Assembly: GCA_013003155.1 (NCBI GenBank)
Contig: JABDKF010000215.1
Coordinates: 1 to 56,098, forward strand
Length of the DNA stretch: 56,098 nucleotides
Direction: 5' to 3'
From: Woeseia sp.
Lineage (GTDB): Bacteria; Pseudomonadota; Gammaproteobacteria; Steroidobacterales; Woeseiaceae
A program made the translations under genes and the position numbers. Positions 8,150 through 18,166 of the stretch are shown here, piece after piece. The notes under the pieces are model-generated. The model did not search any database and was not told the origin of the DNA. It saw only the letters and a program-made list of their open reading frames with translations. Within the stretch, counting starts at the first letter, position 1. Every line of letters begins with the position of its first letter.

Positions 8150-10480
8150 GTGGTAGCGCTGGTGCTGGCGGCTTTCATGGGCGTGTTGGCGTTCGCCGGC
8201 GCGGGCATCGCTTTCCTCTTGTTCCGGCGCAAGCGCGAGCTGGAGCAGCAGCTGGATGAGTTTAACGACGAGTTGCTTGCAACCGCCGGCGATGCATCTG
8301 TAGGTCGCCGCCTTACCGAGTATAAAGAAACGTCGTTGTCTGACGTTGCAACCACGGTAAATCGGCTGTTCGACGCGCTGGCGGATCGCGACGATGAAAT
8401 TCAGGACCGGGACCGGCTGTTCGCCGAGTTCGCCCGGACCATTCCGGAAGTGGTATTGATTCACGACGAGCGCATCCTGCTCGCAAATGACAGCGCGGCC
8501 AGCCTGGTCGGCCTGAATCGTGACCAACTAGCCGGTCGCGAGGCCGCCGATTTGGTGAAGCCCGCCTATCGCGCCTTGTTCCGCAAGACAATGTCGCGCC
8601 GCCTCGCCGGCGAAGACGTGCCCGAGCGCCTGGAAATACAGTTGATAAACGGCGACGGTCAAGGCCTGTGGGTTGAGGCGCAAAGTTCGCCTATCGAATA
8701 TCGCGGTCAGCCGGCGATTCTGACCGTCGCGCGTGATGTCAGCTACCGCAAGAGCCTTGAAGTCAATTTGAGTCGGTCGAAGCGGCAGGCTCAGTACACT
8801 CTCGAATCCATTTCAGAGGGCGTAATCACCACCGATAACGAGGGTCGTATCGACTACATGAATCGTGCCGCGGAGGCTATGACCGGTACGGATCGTGAGG
8901 CAGCAGCAGGGCAACGTGCCAGCGAAATTTTTACCCTGATCGACGAGGCGGACCGTCGTTCGCTGGGCGACCCCGTGGATCGCTGTCTCGCCATGCGGCG
9001 GCGAGTGAATATGGGGCGCCGCGCTTTACTGGTTAGCAGCGATGCGGAGCATGAACATTCGGTGGAGATTACCGCCTCGCCGATTAAGGGGCCGGGTAAC
9101 AGCATCACCGGCGCCGTTGTGGTTTTTCATGATGTCAGCGAACTGCGCGGCTTAACCAAGCAAATGAGTTACCAGGCGACGCACGATGCGTTGACAGGTT
9201 TGATCAACCGTCGTGAGTTTGAGCGCCGACTGCAAGAAGCGATGGACCAGGCTCATGCCGAGGAAACCAGCCATATCCTTTGCTACATGGACCTCGATCG
9301 ATTCAAGGCCGTCAATGACAGTTGTGGTCACCTGGCTGGCGACAGCATGTTGCGGGAAGTTGCCTCGCTCATCAAGGATCAGGTTCGTGATTCGGATTTT
9401 GTCGGTCGTCTCGGCGGAGACGAATTTGGTACCTTGCTGGTTCGTTGCCCTATCGAGAAAGCGATACAGATTTCGACTGATATTTGCAACGCCGTTTCCG
9501 ACTATCGATTCGTCTGGCAGGACAAAATTTTCAACATAGGAATTTCGATCGGTCTGGTGCAGGTAACCCAAACGAGCGGCAATCTTGAAGACATCGTCAG
9601 CGCTGCAGATTCAGCGTGTTATGTCGCCAAACAACGCGGCCGAGGACAGGTCCACGTTTATTCTTCGCGGGACGAAGCGATTGCACGCGAGCGCGGCGAC
9701 ATACAGTGGTTACGGCAGATGCAGGCCGCGCTGCACGAAGACCGGTTTGAACTGGCTTTGCAGTCAATAATCGCAACTGGAGCACAGGATACGGGCCCCG
9801 CCTTTGAAGTGCTGTTGCGCATGCCGGATGAGAACAACCGGCTTTCGACTTCGGCCGAGTTCTTGAGGCCGGCTCAGCGTTACCAGTTGATGCCGCAGAT
9901 CGATCGCTGGGTCGTGTCTGCCACTCTCGCGGCATTGAGTAGCGGCGAGATTCGCTTGCCGCAAGGCCGCAGTTGCGCGATCAATATTTCCGGCCAGACG
10001 CTAAACGATGAAGGCTTTCTGAATTTCGTTGTAGATTCTCTCGATCGCAGCGGCGTTTTGCCTGAGAGCATCTCATTCGAAGTCAGTGAATCGGTTGTCA
10101 CGAACGACGCGCAGAGTATTCAGCGTTTTATCGAGGTGCTGCACGGTATCGGATGTGAATTCGCGCTGGATGACTTTGGCTCGGGGCTTGGCGCATTTTC
10201 GCGACTCAAAACGCTATCCATCGACTATTTGAAAATTGACGGCGGTTATACGCGCAACTTGCTTGCGGATGAGATCAACCAGGAAACCATAATGGCGATG
10301 ATCAAGCTGGCACGCACGATGCATTTTCGTGTTATCGCCGAGCAGGTTGAGAATCAGCAGGACTTCGACTGGTTACGCGATCAGGGCGTGGATTTTGTAC
10401 AGGGCAAATTCATTGATGAGCCCGCAACCCTCGGCACCAACGTTGCCGCGTCTGGTCGGTTTCGTGCGCTGACCAGCTAG
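8150..10480 (+). CDS. PAS-GGDEF-EAL sensory protein (putative cyclic-di-GMP turnover enzyme)
   Basis: N-terminal TM segment, PAS-like regions, VGRLGGDEFGTLLV (GGDEF), then EAL domain motifs FEVLLRM, INISGQTL, FEVSES, DDFGSGLGAFSRLKTLSIDYLKIDG, VIAEQVEN, QGKFIDEP. Confidence 0.9.
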   Translation: MVALVLAAFMGVLAFAGAGIAFLLFRRKRELEQQLDEFNDELLATAGDASVGRRLTEYKETSLSDVATTVNRLFDALADRDDEIQDRDRLFAEFARTIPEVVLIHDERILLANDSAASLVGLNRDQLAGREAADLVKPAYRALFRKTMSRRLAGEDVPERLEIQLINGDGQGLWVEAQSSPIEYRGQPAILTVARDVSYRKSLEVNLSRSKRQAQYTLESISEGVITTDNEGRIDYMNRAAEAMTGTDREAAAGQRASEIFTLIDEADRRSLGDPVDRCLAMRRRVNMGRRALLVSSDAEHEHSVEITASPIKGPGNSITGAVVVFHDVSELRGLTKQMSYQATHDALTGLINRREFERRLQEAMDQAHAEETSHILCYMDLDRFKAVNDSCGHLAGDSMLREVASLIKDQVRDSDFVGRLGGDEFGTLLVRCPIEKAIQISTDICNAVSDYRFVWQDKIFNIGISIGLVQVTQTSGNLEDIVSAADSACYVAKQRGRGQVHVYSSRDEAIARERGDIQWLRQMQAALHEDRFELALQSIIATGAQDTGPAFEVLLRMPDENNRLSTSAEFLRPAQRYQLMPQIDRWVVSATLAALSSGEIRLPQGRSCAINISGQTLNDEGFLNFVVDSLDRSGVLPESISFEVSESVVTNDAQSIQRFIEVLHGIGCEFALDDFGSGLGAFSRLKTLSIDYLKIDGGYTRNLLADEINQETIMAMIKLARTMHFRVIAEQVENQQDFDWLRDQGVDFVQGKFIDEPATLGTNVAASGRFRALTS

Positions 10481-10565
10481 CGCCTGCGGAAAATCGCCCA
10501 AGGCTGTCAAGATTTGCCGGGGCCGCTCGCGTTTCGCGCAGCAAGTATCCGAGCTTTTATGGCGC

Positions 10566-10596
10566 AAAAAAAACCGCCGGCACATGGGCCGGCGGT
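10566..10596 (-). terminator. Rho-independent terminator for hppA
   Basis: On the minus strand ACCGCCGGC-CCATGT-GCCGGCGGT followed by TTTTTTT; 9-bp perfect stem just after the hppA stop. Confidence 0.9.
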
Positions 10597-10622
10597 CACT
10601 AATCCTGCTGCGACACTCAAGC

Positions 10623-12662
10623 TTAGAGTAGCGGCACCATCAGCAACGCCACGATGTTGATGATCTTGATCAGTGGGTTGATCGCCGGACCCGCGGTGTC
10701 TTTATAGGGATCCCCGACCGTGTCGCCGGTAACGGCCGCTTTATGTGCGTCTGAGCCTTTGCCGCCGCAGTTGCCGTCCTCGATGTACTTCTTGGCGTTA
10801 TCCCATGCGCCGCCTCCCGTCGTCATCGAGATGGCAACGAAAAGGCCGGTAACGATCGTACCGAGCAGCAAGCCGCCCAGCGCTTTCGGACCCAGCAACA
10901 GGCCAACGGCCAGCGGCACCAGGATTGGCAGCAGCGAGGGCACAATCATTTCCTTGATTGCTGCGCGGGTCAGCAAATCGACCGCGCGGCTGTAATCCGG
11001 TTTACCTGTGCCTTCCATGATGCCCGGGATTTCGCGGAACTGACGACGCACTTCTTGCACAACGGAGCCCGCGGCACGACCCACTGCTTCCATCGCCATC
11101 GATCCGAACAGAAACGGCACGAGGCCACCTATGAACAGGCCGATGATGACCAGATGGTCGGACAAATCAAAATCAACGACGATGCCGGCAGTCTCCAGCG
11201 CATTCGTGTAATCCGCGAACAACACGAGTGCCGCGAGACCGGCAGAGCCGATCGCATAACCCTTGGTTACCGCTTTTGTCGTGTTGCCGACTGCATCGAG
11301 CTGATCAGTAATCTTGCGAACTTCCGGTGGCAGTTCTGACATTTCGGCAATGCCACCGGCGTTGTCAGTGATCGGTCCAAAGGCATCCAGCGCTACAACG
11401 ACGCCGGTCATCGACAGCATGGTGGTAGCGGCGATAGCAATGTTGTAGAGGCCCGCGAGGGAATCGCCTGCCGGGGCCAATGCAAATGCGCCCCAGATAC
11501 TGGCGCAGACGGCGAGGACGGGCAGGGCGGTCGATTTCATCGAAATCCCGAGCCCGGCAATGATGTTGGTCGCATCACCGGTGAGGGAGGCTTCCGCAAT
11601 CGTTTTGACGGGTTTGAATTCTGTGCCCGTGTAGTACTCGGTGATGACGACCATGGCGGCGGTCAGCACCAAACCAATCAGCGCGGAGCCGTAAATGCCC
11701 ATCGCATTCCCGGAACCGCCCATCATCATGGTGGTAATCGGATAGAACGCGAGACCGGCAAGAACACCCGCAACGATCATGCCCTTATAAAGGGCCCCCA
11801 TCACTTTGCCGCCGTCCGAGGTGCTGACGAAAAAGGTGCCAATGATTGACGCAACGATTGAAACTGCGCCCAGCACCAGCGGATAAATAATAGCCTCGGG
11901 GCCAAGCGCCTGCGTCACCAGGCTGCCAAGCAGCATGGTGGCAATAATAGTGACCGCATAGGTTTCGAAAAGGTCAGCTGCCATGCCGGCGCAGTCACCC
12001 ACATTGTCACCCACGTTGTCAGCGATTACGCCAGGATTGCGGGGGTCGTCTTCCGGAATTCCAGCTTCAACTTTGCCGACGAGGTCGGCGCCTACGTCGG
12101 CACCTTTCGTGAAAATGCCGCCGCCGAGACGCGCGAAGATTGAGATCAACGAGCCGCCGAAGGCAAGTCCAACCAGCGCATGAATTGCATGATCGATCGT
12201 TTCTCCCATCGACATCAGCACAAGGTAGTAGCCTGCGACGCCAACCAGACCGAGGCCAACCACGAGCAGGCCGGTAATCGCGCCGCCGCGGAACGCGACG
12301 TTAAGCGCCGCGTTCACGCCGACGGTAGCTGCCTGAGCCGTACGCACATTGGCGCGCACCGAGACAAACATACCGATATAGCCAGCCAGAGCAGAGAAAA
12401 GTGCACCTATCGCAAAGCCAATGGCGGTGAGCCAATCCAGCGCTATACCCAGCACGATAAACAACACGACGCCGACAATGCCGATCGTAAAATACTGCCG
12501 GTTCATGTAAGCGCCTGCGCCTTCCTGAATCGCCAGCGAAATCTTTTGCATCCGCTCGTTGCCGGCTGGTTGCTTCAGAATCCACTGCGTGGACAAGAGG
12601 CCATACAAAATAGCGGCAACACCTGCCCCTATAGACAGCCAAAGTGCCAACTCATTAGTCAT
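10623..12662 (-). CDS. hppA: Membrane-bound proton-translocating pyrophosphatase (K+-insensitive type)
   Basis: [66 protein letters not shown] carries the K...T signature of K+-independent H+-PPases. Confidence 0.95.
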   Translation of the reverse strand: MTNELALWLSIGAGVAAILYGLLSTQWILKQPAGNERMQKISLAIQEGAGAYMNRQYFTIGIVGVVLFIVLGIALDWLTAIGFAIGALFSALAGYIGMFVSVRANVRTAQAATVGVNAALNVAFRGGAITGLLVVGLGLVGVAGYYLVLMSMGETIDHAIHALVGLAFGGSLISIFARLGGGIFTKGADVGADLVGKVEAGIPEDDPRNPGVIADNVGDNVGDCAGMAADLFETYAVTIIATMLLGSLVTQALGPEAIIYPLVLGAVSIVASIIGTFFVSTSDGGKVMGALYKGMIVAGVLAGLAFYPITTMMMGGSGNAMGIYGSALIGLVLTAAMVVITEYYTGTEFKPVKTIAEASLTGDATNIIAGLGISMKSTALPVLAVCASIWGAFALAPAGDSLAGLYNIAIAATTMLSMTGVVVALDAFGPITDNAGGIAEMSELPPEVRKITDQLDAVGNTTKAVTKGYAIGSAGLAALVLFADYTNALETAGIVVDFDLSDHLVIIGLFIGGLVPFLFGSMAMEAVGRAAGSVVQEVRRQFREIPGIMEGTGKPDYSRAVDLLTRAAIKEMIVPSLLPILVPLAVGLLLGPKALGGLLLGTIVTGLFVAISMTTGGGAWDNAKKYIEDGNCGGKGSDAHKAAVTGDTVGDPYKDTAGPAINPLIKIINIVALLMVPLL

Positions 12663-12894
12663 GCGATTTTCTCCTGGTCTTAAGTCCCCATCGCAGCCCG
12701 AGTGCGCTACGAATCGTTTCTTTTTAAGTTATGTGTGATCAGGCGACCCGTGTTGGCGCCTGTTGGTCGTACGTGCGGGCATCACCTTTAGTCAGTGTGG
12801 CAACAAGCCCACGCTGCAGGCGGCGACGCCGCGGTATCGATCTGGCAAAGATTGGCGTTTACTGTTGCGGCGCCGGGATGAAAAAGCTCCGTTA

Positions 12895-12912
12895 CGACCG
12901 GTCCGCCGGTCG
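12895..12912. repeat. Intercistronic hairpin between pfp and hppA
   Basis: CGACCGG-TCCG-CCGGTCG, perfect 7-bp stem with 4-nt loop (plus-strand coordinates). Confidence 0.8.
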
Positions 12913-12925
12913 CAAAAGCGCGGCA

Positions 12926-14188
12926 TCATACCACAAATTTGTCGTTCAGCCGCTTCTTAACCGGCAGGCCTTTGAGGGTAACGTACTTCGGTAAGCCATT
13001 GATAAATGGAGGGTAATCTTCGCCTTTGATCAGCGGTGCCAGGTAGCGGCGAGCAGCTTCGGTAATGCCAAAGCCATCCTTCGAAATATAGCGCCGTGGG
13101 ACCATTTTTTCCTTGTTGGCGATCCTGGACAACGGCGCCTCCGCGATCTTCCAGCGATAGGGCTTATCAGAGACGCGCTTGATGACGGGCATCACCGCGG
13201 TCTTGCCCGCCAACGCGAATTCGACAGCAGCCTTGCCTACTGCGTAGGCCTGTTTGACATCGACCGCGGACGCGATATGCCGGGCCGAGCGTTGCAGGTA
13301 GTCGGCAACGGCGTAGTGATATTTGTAACCCAGCGCCTCGCGAACCATGTTGGCGACGACGGGCGCAACACCGCCAAGTTGTGCGTGGCCGAACGCGTCA
13401 CGCGTGCCGGCTTCCGCCAGAAACTTGCCGTCCTTGTAGCTCGCCCCCTCACTGACGACAATCACGCAGTAGTCGTATTTCTCAACGCAGGCCTTGACCC
13501 GCTTGAGAAACGCTGTTTTGTTAAACGGAATCTCCGGGAAAAGAATGATGTGCGGCGCATCAGCCGGTTTTGATCCTGCCAGGCCTCCGGCCGCCGCTAT
13601 CCAGCCGGCATGACGGCCCATGACTTCGAGAATGAACACTTTCGTGGACGTCTTGGCCATTGACAAGACATCGAGCGCTGCCTCACGCGTGGATACGGCG
13701 ACGTATTTGGCGACCGAGCCAAAGCCGGGGCAGGTGTCGGTGATCGGCAGGTCGTTATCGACGGTTTTTGGAATCCCGAGACAGCTCACCGGGTAACCCA
13801 TGCGCTTTGAAATCTGTGACACTTTGTGTGCCGTGTCCATTGAATCATTGCCGCCGTTATAAAAAAAATAAGCAATATCATGCGCACGGAAAACATCGAT
13901 CAAGCGCTCATATTGCGCTCGGTTTTCCTCTAGCCCTTTTAGCTTGTAACGGGCGGAGCCAAAGGCGCCGCCGGGTGTGTGACGCAACGCCGCAATGGTT
14001 GCCGCGGTCTCGCGGTTTGTGTCGATCATGTCCTCGGTTAAGGCGCCGATGATGCCGTGCCGACCCGCGTAGACATTACTAATCTTGTTGCGATGCTTGC
14101 GCGCTGTTTCGATGACACCGCAGGCGCTGGCGTTGATAACGGCTGTAACGCCGCCGGACTGGGCATAAAACGCATTCTTTTTGGACAT
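12926..14188 (-). CDS. pfp: 6-phosphofructokinase, pyrophosphate-dependent type
   Basis: AYFFYNGGNDSMDTAHKVS (Asp where ATP-PFKs have Gly) and GIPKTVDNDLPITDTCPGFGS (Lys where ATP-PFKs have Gly); MGRHAGWIAAAGGLA. Confidence 0.93.
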   Translation of the reverse strand: MSKKNAFYAQSGGVTAVINASACGVIETARKHRNKISNVYAGRHGIIGALTEDMIDTNRETAATIAALRHTPGGAFGSARYKLKGLEENRAQYERLIDVFRAHDIAYFFYNGGNDSMDTAHKVSQISKRMGYPVSCLGIPKTVDNDLPITDTCPGFGSVAKYVAVSTREAALDVLSMAKTSTKVFILEVMGRHAGWIAAAGGLAGSKPADAPHIILFPEIPFNKTAFLKRVKACVEKYDYCVIVVSEGASYKDGKFLAEAGTRDAFGHAQLGGVAPVVANMVREALGYKYHYAVADYLQRSARHIASAVDVKQAYAVGKAAVEFALAGKTAVMPVIKRVSDKPYRWKIAEAPLSRIANKEKMVPRRYISKDGFGITEAARRYLAPLIKGEDYPPFINGLPKYVTLKGLPVKKRLNDKFVV

Positions 14189-14412
14189 GGGCCTGGGACC
14201 TTTTCGATGGTGGCGAAACGCACAACAGAATAACGGAAACGACGCGCTGCTTCACGAGTGGCTGCCTGGAATCCGGAATTGAGGGCCGCTACCGGGCGGG
14301 CTTCATTGACCCATCTCAAAATTGTGGGTAGCGTACCCGGCCCTGCAGGTGGGCATCGCGAAGCATGCCTTGGCAGGATCCTTGAATTACACGATAAAAT
14401 GGGTAAGTAGAG

Positions 14413-15051
14413 ATGCGTATCGTACTGTTGGGCGCGCCAGGCTCGGGTAAGGGTACCCAAGCCAAGATTTTGATGGCCGAGCAAAATATTCCGCAAATTT
14501 CGACGGGCGACATGCTGCGGGCCGCGGTTGCGGCAGGCACACGCTTTGGCAAGCAGGCGAAAAAAGTCATGGATTCCGGTGACTTGGTGTCAGACGAGAT
14601 CGTACTTGGCATCATAAGCGAGCGGCTGAACGAGCCTGACGTCGAGAACGGCTTCATTCTCGACGGCTTTCCGCGCACTGAACAACAAGCACTCGATCTC
14701 GAGGAGCTGTTAAACGATCTGGAAATGCCACTCGATGCGGCAGTGCTGATGGACGTCGATTTCGACATCCTGATGAAACGGCTGACGGGTCGCCGTACCT
14801 GTTCTGCGACAGGAAAACTGTTGAATGTGCATTTCTCGTCGCCTGAGGAATTCGAAGAGTGCCGGCAAGCCGGCGGCGAACTGATACAGCGCGAGGACGA
14901 TAACGAAGAAACTATCGGCAATCGCCTGAACGTTTATCGCGAGCAAACCGAACCGCTCGTCGAGTTCTATCGCGACCGCGACCTGTTAAAGACAATCGAC
15001 GCCGACGGTGCCGTTGACGAAGTCAACAAGCGCCTGCTGGCAATTATTTAG
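14413..15051 (+). CDS. adk: Adenylate kinase
   Basis: MRIVLLGAPGSGKGTQAKILMAEQNIPQISTGDMLRAAV...ILDGFPRTEQQA. Confidence 0.97.
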   Translation: MRIVLLGAPGSGKGTQAKILMAEQNIPQISTGDMLRAAVAAGTRFGKQAKKVMDSGDLVSDEIVLGIISERLNEPDVENGFILDGFPRTEQQALDLEELLNDLEMPLDAAVLMDVDFDILMKRLTGRRTCSATGKLLNVHFSSPEEFEECRQAGGELIQREDDNEETIGNRLNVYREQTEPLVEFYRDRDLLKTIDADGAVDEVNKRLLAII

Positions 15052-16133
15052 CCGCCCAGGAGCTCGAGCAGGTCGTCGCCCACCAACTCCTGTCGCCAGC
15101 CACGCAAGACACGTAATTGTCGGTTCCCGTCTATTGCCGCACTGAGTTCCCGGCGCGGCGCCAACACTTCGGCTGCGATGCCCAATTCTTTCGCACGAGC
15201 GGCGACTTTTTTCTGCAAAGCTTTCAATAGCGCCTTTTGCGCATCATCGGGTCGCACTGGCGCCACATAGTGCTCATCGTCCGCCTGTTCGGCTTCACGC
15301 AATATCGCGAGCAGGTCATCGCCCGAATGACGCACGACGCCGGACTGAATGTTGTTGATCCGGCCAAGAGCCGCAACGGTGGACGGATTATTGATCGCAA
15401 TATCCAGCAGAACAGCATCCCGCAAGATCCATTGTCGCGGTTTATCGCTGTGTTCCGCGCGACGTTCACGCCAGTCAGCCAATCTGACCGCGGCGCGGCG
15501 CGCGCGGCCCTGGAGGTTTCTCGCACCTTTGACACGATCAACTGCCGTCCCGGGAGCCATTTCATACAGCGACCGATCGAGCAGTTCCGCGCTGTCTTGC
15601 TCCGCCCACCCCAGGCGGCCGACGGCATCGAGCCGTTTCGTGAGTTCTTCACAGGCGGGCAGTAACCATGCCACATCTTCTGCTGCGTACCGAAGTTCCG
15701 CCGCCGACAACGGGCGCCTGCTCCAGTCGGCGCGGGTATGCGATTTCTCGAGTTGGACGTCGAAAAGTTCGTTGACGAGGTTGGCATAGCCCATCTGCGG
15801 AGCATGGCCAAGCAACGCAGCGGCAACCTGGGTATCGAACACGCCCGCAGGGAGCCGGCCTGATGATTGAATCACGACCTCAAAATCCTGCCGGCCCGAG
15901 TGCAGTACCCAATCGGGTGCGAGTATTGCATCCCAAAATGCGTCAAGGTTTTCAGCGGCCAGGGGGTCGGCACACCACAGTTCTTCGCCAATCGAAAATT
16001 GCACCAGGCATAGCTGCGCGTAATAGGTTTTTTCGCGCATGAATTCGGTATCAACGCCAATCTGCGCCGCGCCGGTTAACGCGTCACAAGCCGCTTGCGG
16101 CTGTGCGAGATCAATGTATCGGTGTTCTGCCAT
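15048..16133 (-). CDS. rnd: Ribonuclease D
   Basis: IGVDTEFMREKTYYAQLCLVQ...VFDTQVAAALLGH...RYAAEDVAWLLPACEEL, plus HRDC-like C-terminus. Confidence 0.92.
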   Translation of the reverse strand: MAEHRYIDLAQPQAACDALTGAAQIGVDTEFMREKTYYAQLCLVQFSIGEELWCADPLAAENLDAFWDAILAPDWVLHSGRQDFEVVIQSSGRLPAGVFDTQVAAALLGHAPQMGYANLVNELFDVQLEKSHTRADWSRRPLSAAELRYAAEDVAWLLPACEELTKRLDAVGRLGWAEQDSAELLDRSLYEMAPGTAVDRVKGARNLQGRARRAAVRLADWRERRAEHSDKPRQWILRDAVLLDIAINNPSTVAALGRINNIQSGVVRHSGDDLLAILREAEQADDEHYVAPVRPDDAQKALLKALQKKVAARAKELGIAAEVLAPRRELSAAIDGNRQLRVLRGWRQELVGDDLLELLGG

Positions 16134-16212
16134 CTGCCCTATTCAGCGGGGTTCGATTCCGCAGGTTAACATGCGATGATTTCGACTACGCGACTAATGA
16201 CAGCTTGCCGAT

Positions 16213-16710
16213 TTGCTGCTACTTCTCAAAACATTTGCCGATATCCTCGCACTGCGAAAGGGGCCGCAGGACGTTCCCTCCTCGAGCGTCGTGTTGCTTA
16301 TTTCTGTCGCGATGTTTCTTCTATCGTCGTTTGCTGCTATCACCTTGATTGCGGTGAGTGAGGACACTAATTATTTCCTCACGCTACTTTCCTACGTGCT
16401 TGGTCTTGCGTTTTACGCGGCAATCATCTTTGTATCCGGTCACGCCGGCCGAATGCTATCGGCAATCTCCAGCATTATCGCTTGCGGCGCCATGATTACC
16501 TTGCTGTTCGTTATCGAGTTTTCTTTATTTGAACCGTTGCTCGGTCGGGATATCGCGGGATTGTTTGCCACGCTGATAATTTTCTGGTCGGTTCCGGTCG
16601 AAGGCCACATTATCGCGGCGGCGATCAGCCAGCACTGGTTTGTTGGTATCGTTATCGCCATGATTGCATTCATTCTTCAGTACGGGCTGCAGAGCGCTAT
16701 CGGCGCCTGA
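16213..16710 (+). CDS. Integral membrane protein of unknown function
   Basis: 165 aa with several hydrophobic segments, directly upstream of mpl. Confidence 0.65.
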   Translation: MLLLLKTFADILALRKGPQDVPSSSVVLLISVAMFLLSSFAAITLIAVSEDTNYFLTLLSYVLGLAFYAAIIFVSGHAGRMLSAISSIIACGAMITLLFVIEFSLFEPLLGRDIAGLFATLIIFWSVPVEGHIIAAAISQHWFVGIVIAMIAFILQYGLQSAIGA

Positions 16711-16726
16711 ATGGACAAAAGCTAAG

Positions 16727-18091
16727 ATGCACCTTCATATACTCGGTATCTGCGGCACGTTTATGGGTGGCGTGGCGGCGCTGGCACGAGCAGCCGGGCA
16801 TGATGTCACAGGCAGCGATGCCAACGTCTATCCACCCATGAGCACGCAGCTCGAACGGCTTGGCGTCGACGTGCACGAGGGCTACGACGACACGGTCTTG
16901 TCCCTTGCACCTGATACCGTCGTTATCGGCAACGCCCTTAGTCGCGGCAACCCGAGCGTCGAGGCCGTGCTGGACTCAGGATTGCCGTATCTCTCCGGGC
17001 CTGAATGGCTTGCCCGGCACGTGCTGAAAGACCGGCACGTCATTGCGGTAGCGGGTACCCACGGTAAGACAACTACCGCCAGCATGTTGGCCTGGATTCT
17101 GGAGTTCGCGGGCAAAGCCCCTGGCTTCCTAATCGGCGGTGTCCCGGAAAATTTCGGCGAGACGGCCCGCTACGGCGCTTCTGAATTTTTTGTGGTTGAG
17201 GCAGATGAATACGACACCGCGTTTTTCGACAAGCGCGCGAAGTTCGTGCACTACCGGCCGCGCACCGCGGTATTGAACAACCTCGAGTTCGATCACGCTG
17301 ATATTTACAAAGATCTTGACGCGATTCTCTGGCAATTCCACCAGTTGATTCGGAGCGTGCCTGGCAACGGCCGGTTGATCGTGAACGACGCGGACCAGCA
17401 GCTTAAATCCCTGTTGCGTATGGGCTGTTGGACGGCAACCGAATCGTTCAGTCACGGTGGCGACGGCGACTGGCGCGCGGAATTTGCCGACGAACAGGAG
17501 CGCCAGATTCATTTCAGGCACAACGGCGACGAAGCGGCCGGTCACTGGCAACTCAGTGGCAGCTACAATCTTGAAAACGCGATTGCGGCGACCGCCGCAG
17601 CGCAGTCCGCCGGAGTCGATCTGGCAACCGCTGTCGCAGCCCTGGCCGAGTTTGGCGGCGTCAAGCGACGCCTCGAACAGACGGCCGCGGTTAGCGGCAT
17701 CGTCATTTATGACGACTTTGCGCATCATCCCACGGCTATTCGCCGTACCATCGAAGGAATGCGGCGTCGATTTCCAACGGGGCGGCTGATTATCGCCCTC
17801 GAAGCACGGTCCAACACGATGAAACTGGGCGCTCATGATGAGAAATTGGGTGACGCATTATCCGGCGCGGACAGCGTCGTTTTGTATACGCCGCCGGAGC
17901 TGGAAGGACTTGTCGTTGCGATCCGCGGCGTGCTGCAGGAGCGTTTGCACGCCGTCACAACTTACGACCAGCTGGTGCAGGATCTGCGCGCGATGCTGCA
18001 GCAAGGCGATCATTTGATTTTTATGAGCAACGGCGGATTTGGCGGCGTGCGTCAAAAATTGACCCAACTGCTAAATAGAGTGCAGGCCTGA
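16727..18091 (+). CDS. mpl: UDP-N-acetylmuramate:L-alanyl-gamma-D-glutamyl-meso-diaminopimelate ligase
   Basis: Starts at MHLHILGICGTFMGGVAALARAAGHDVTGSDANVYPPMS; AGTHGKTTTASMLAWILE; YDDFAHHPTAIRRTI. Confidence 0.95.
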   Translation: MHLHILGICGTFMGGVAALARAAGHDVTGSDANVYPPMSTQLERLGVDVHEGYDDTVLSLAPDTVVIGNALSRGNPSVEAVLDSGLPYLSGPEWLARHVLKDRHVIAVAGTHGKTTTASMLAWILEFAGKAPGFLIGGVPENFGETARYGASEFFVVEADEYDTAFFDKRAKFVHYRPRTAVLNNLEFDHADIYKDLDAILWQFHQLIRSVPGNGRLIVNDADQQLKSLLRMGCWTATESFSHGGDGDWRAEFADEQERQIHFRHNGDEAAGHWQLSGSYNLENAIAATAAAQSAGVDLATAVAALAEFGGVKRRLEQTAAVSGIVIYDDFAHHPTAIRRTIEGMRRRFPTGRLIIALEARSNTMKLGAHDEKLGDALSGADSVVLYTPPELEGLVVAIRGVLQERLHAVTTYDQLVQDLRAMLQQGDHLIFMSNGGFGGVRQKLTQLLNRVQA

Positions 18092-18166
18092 CAACCAGGT
18101 TGGCAGACGCGAACTATACTTAAGTCAGTTCATTGGTTCTCGGTTGCCTGTGACACAGAAGGTCTC

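Noticed and set aside
16143-16160. T-arm-like GGGGTTCGATTCCGC near the rnd start
   Set aside because: No acceptor, D-arm or anticodon arm around it and the 5' side is the rnd coding start; not a tRNA or a convincing tRNA scar.
17129-17836. Minus-strand 235-aa ORF over mpl
   Set aside because: Antisense to a clear mpl gene; no family resemblance.
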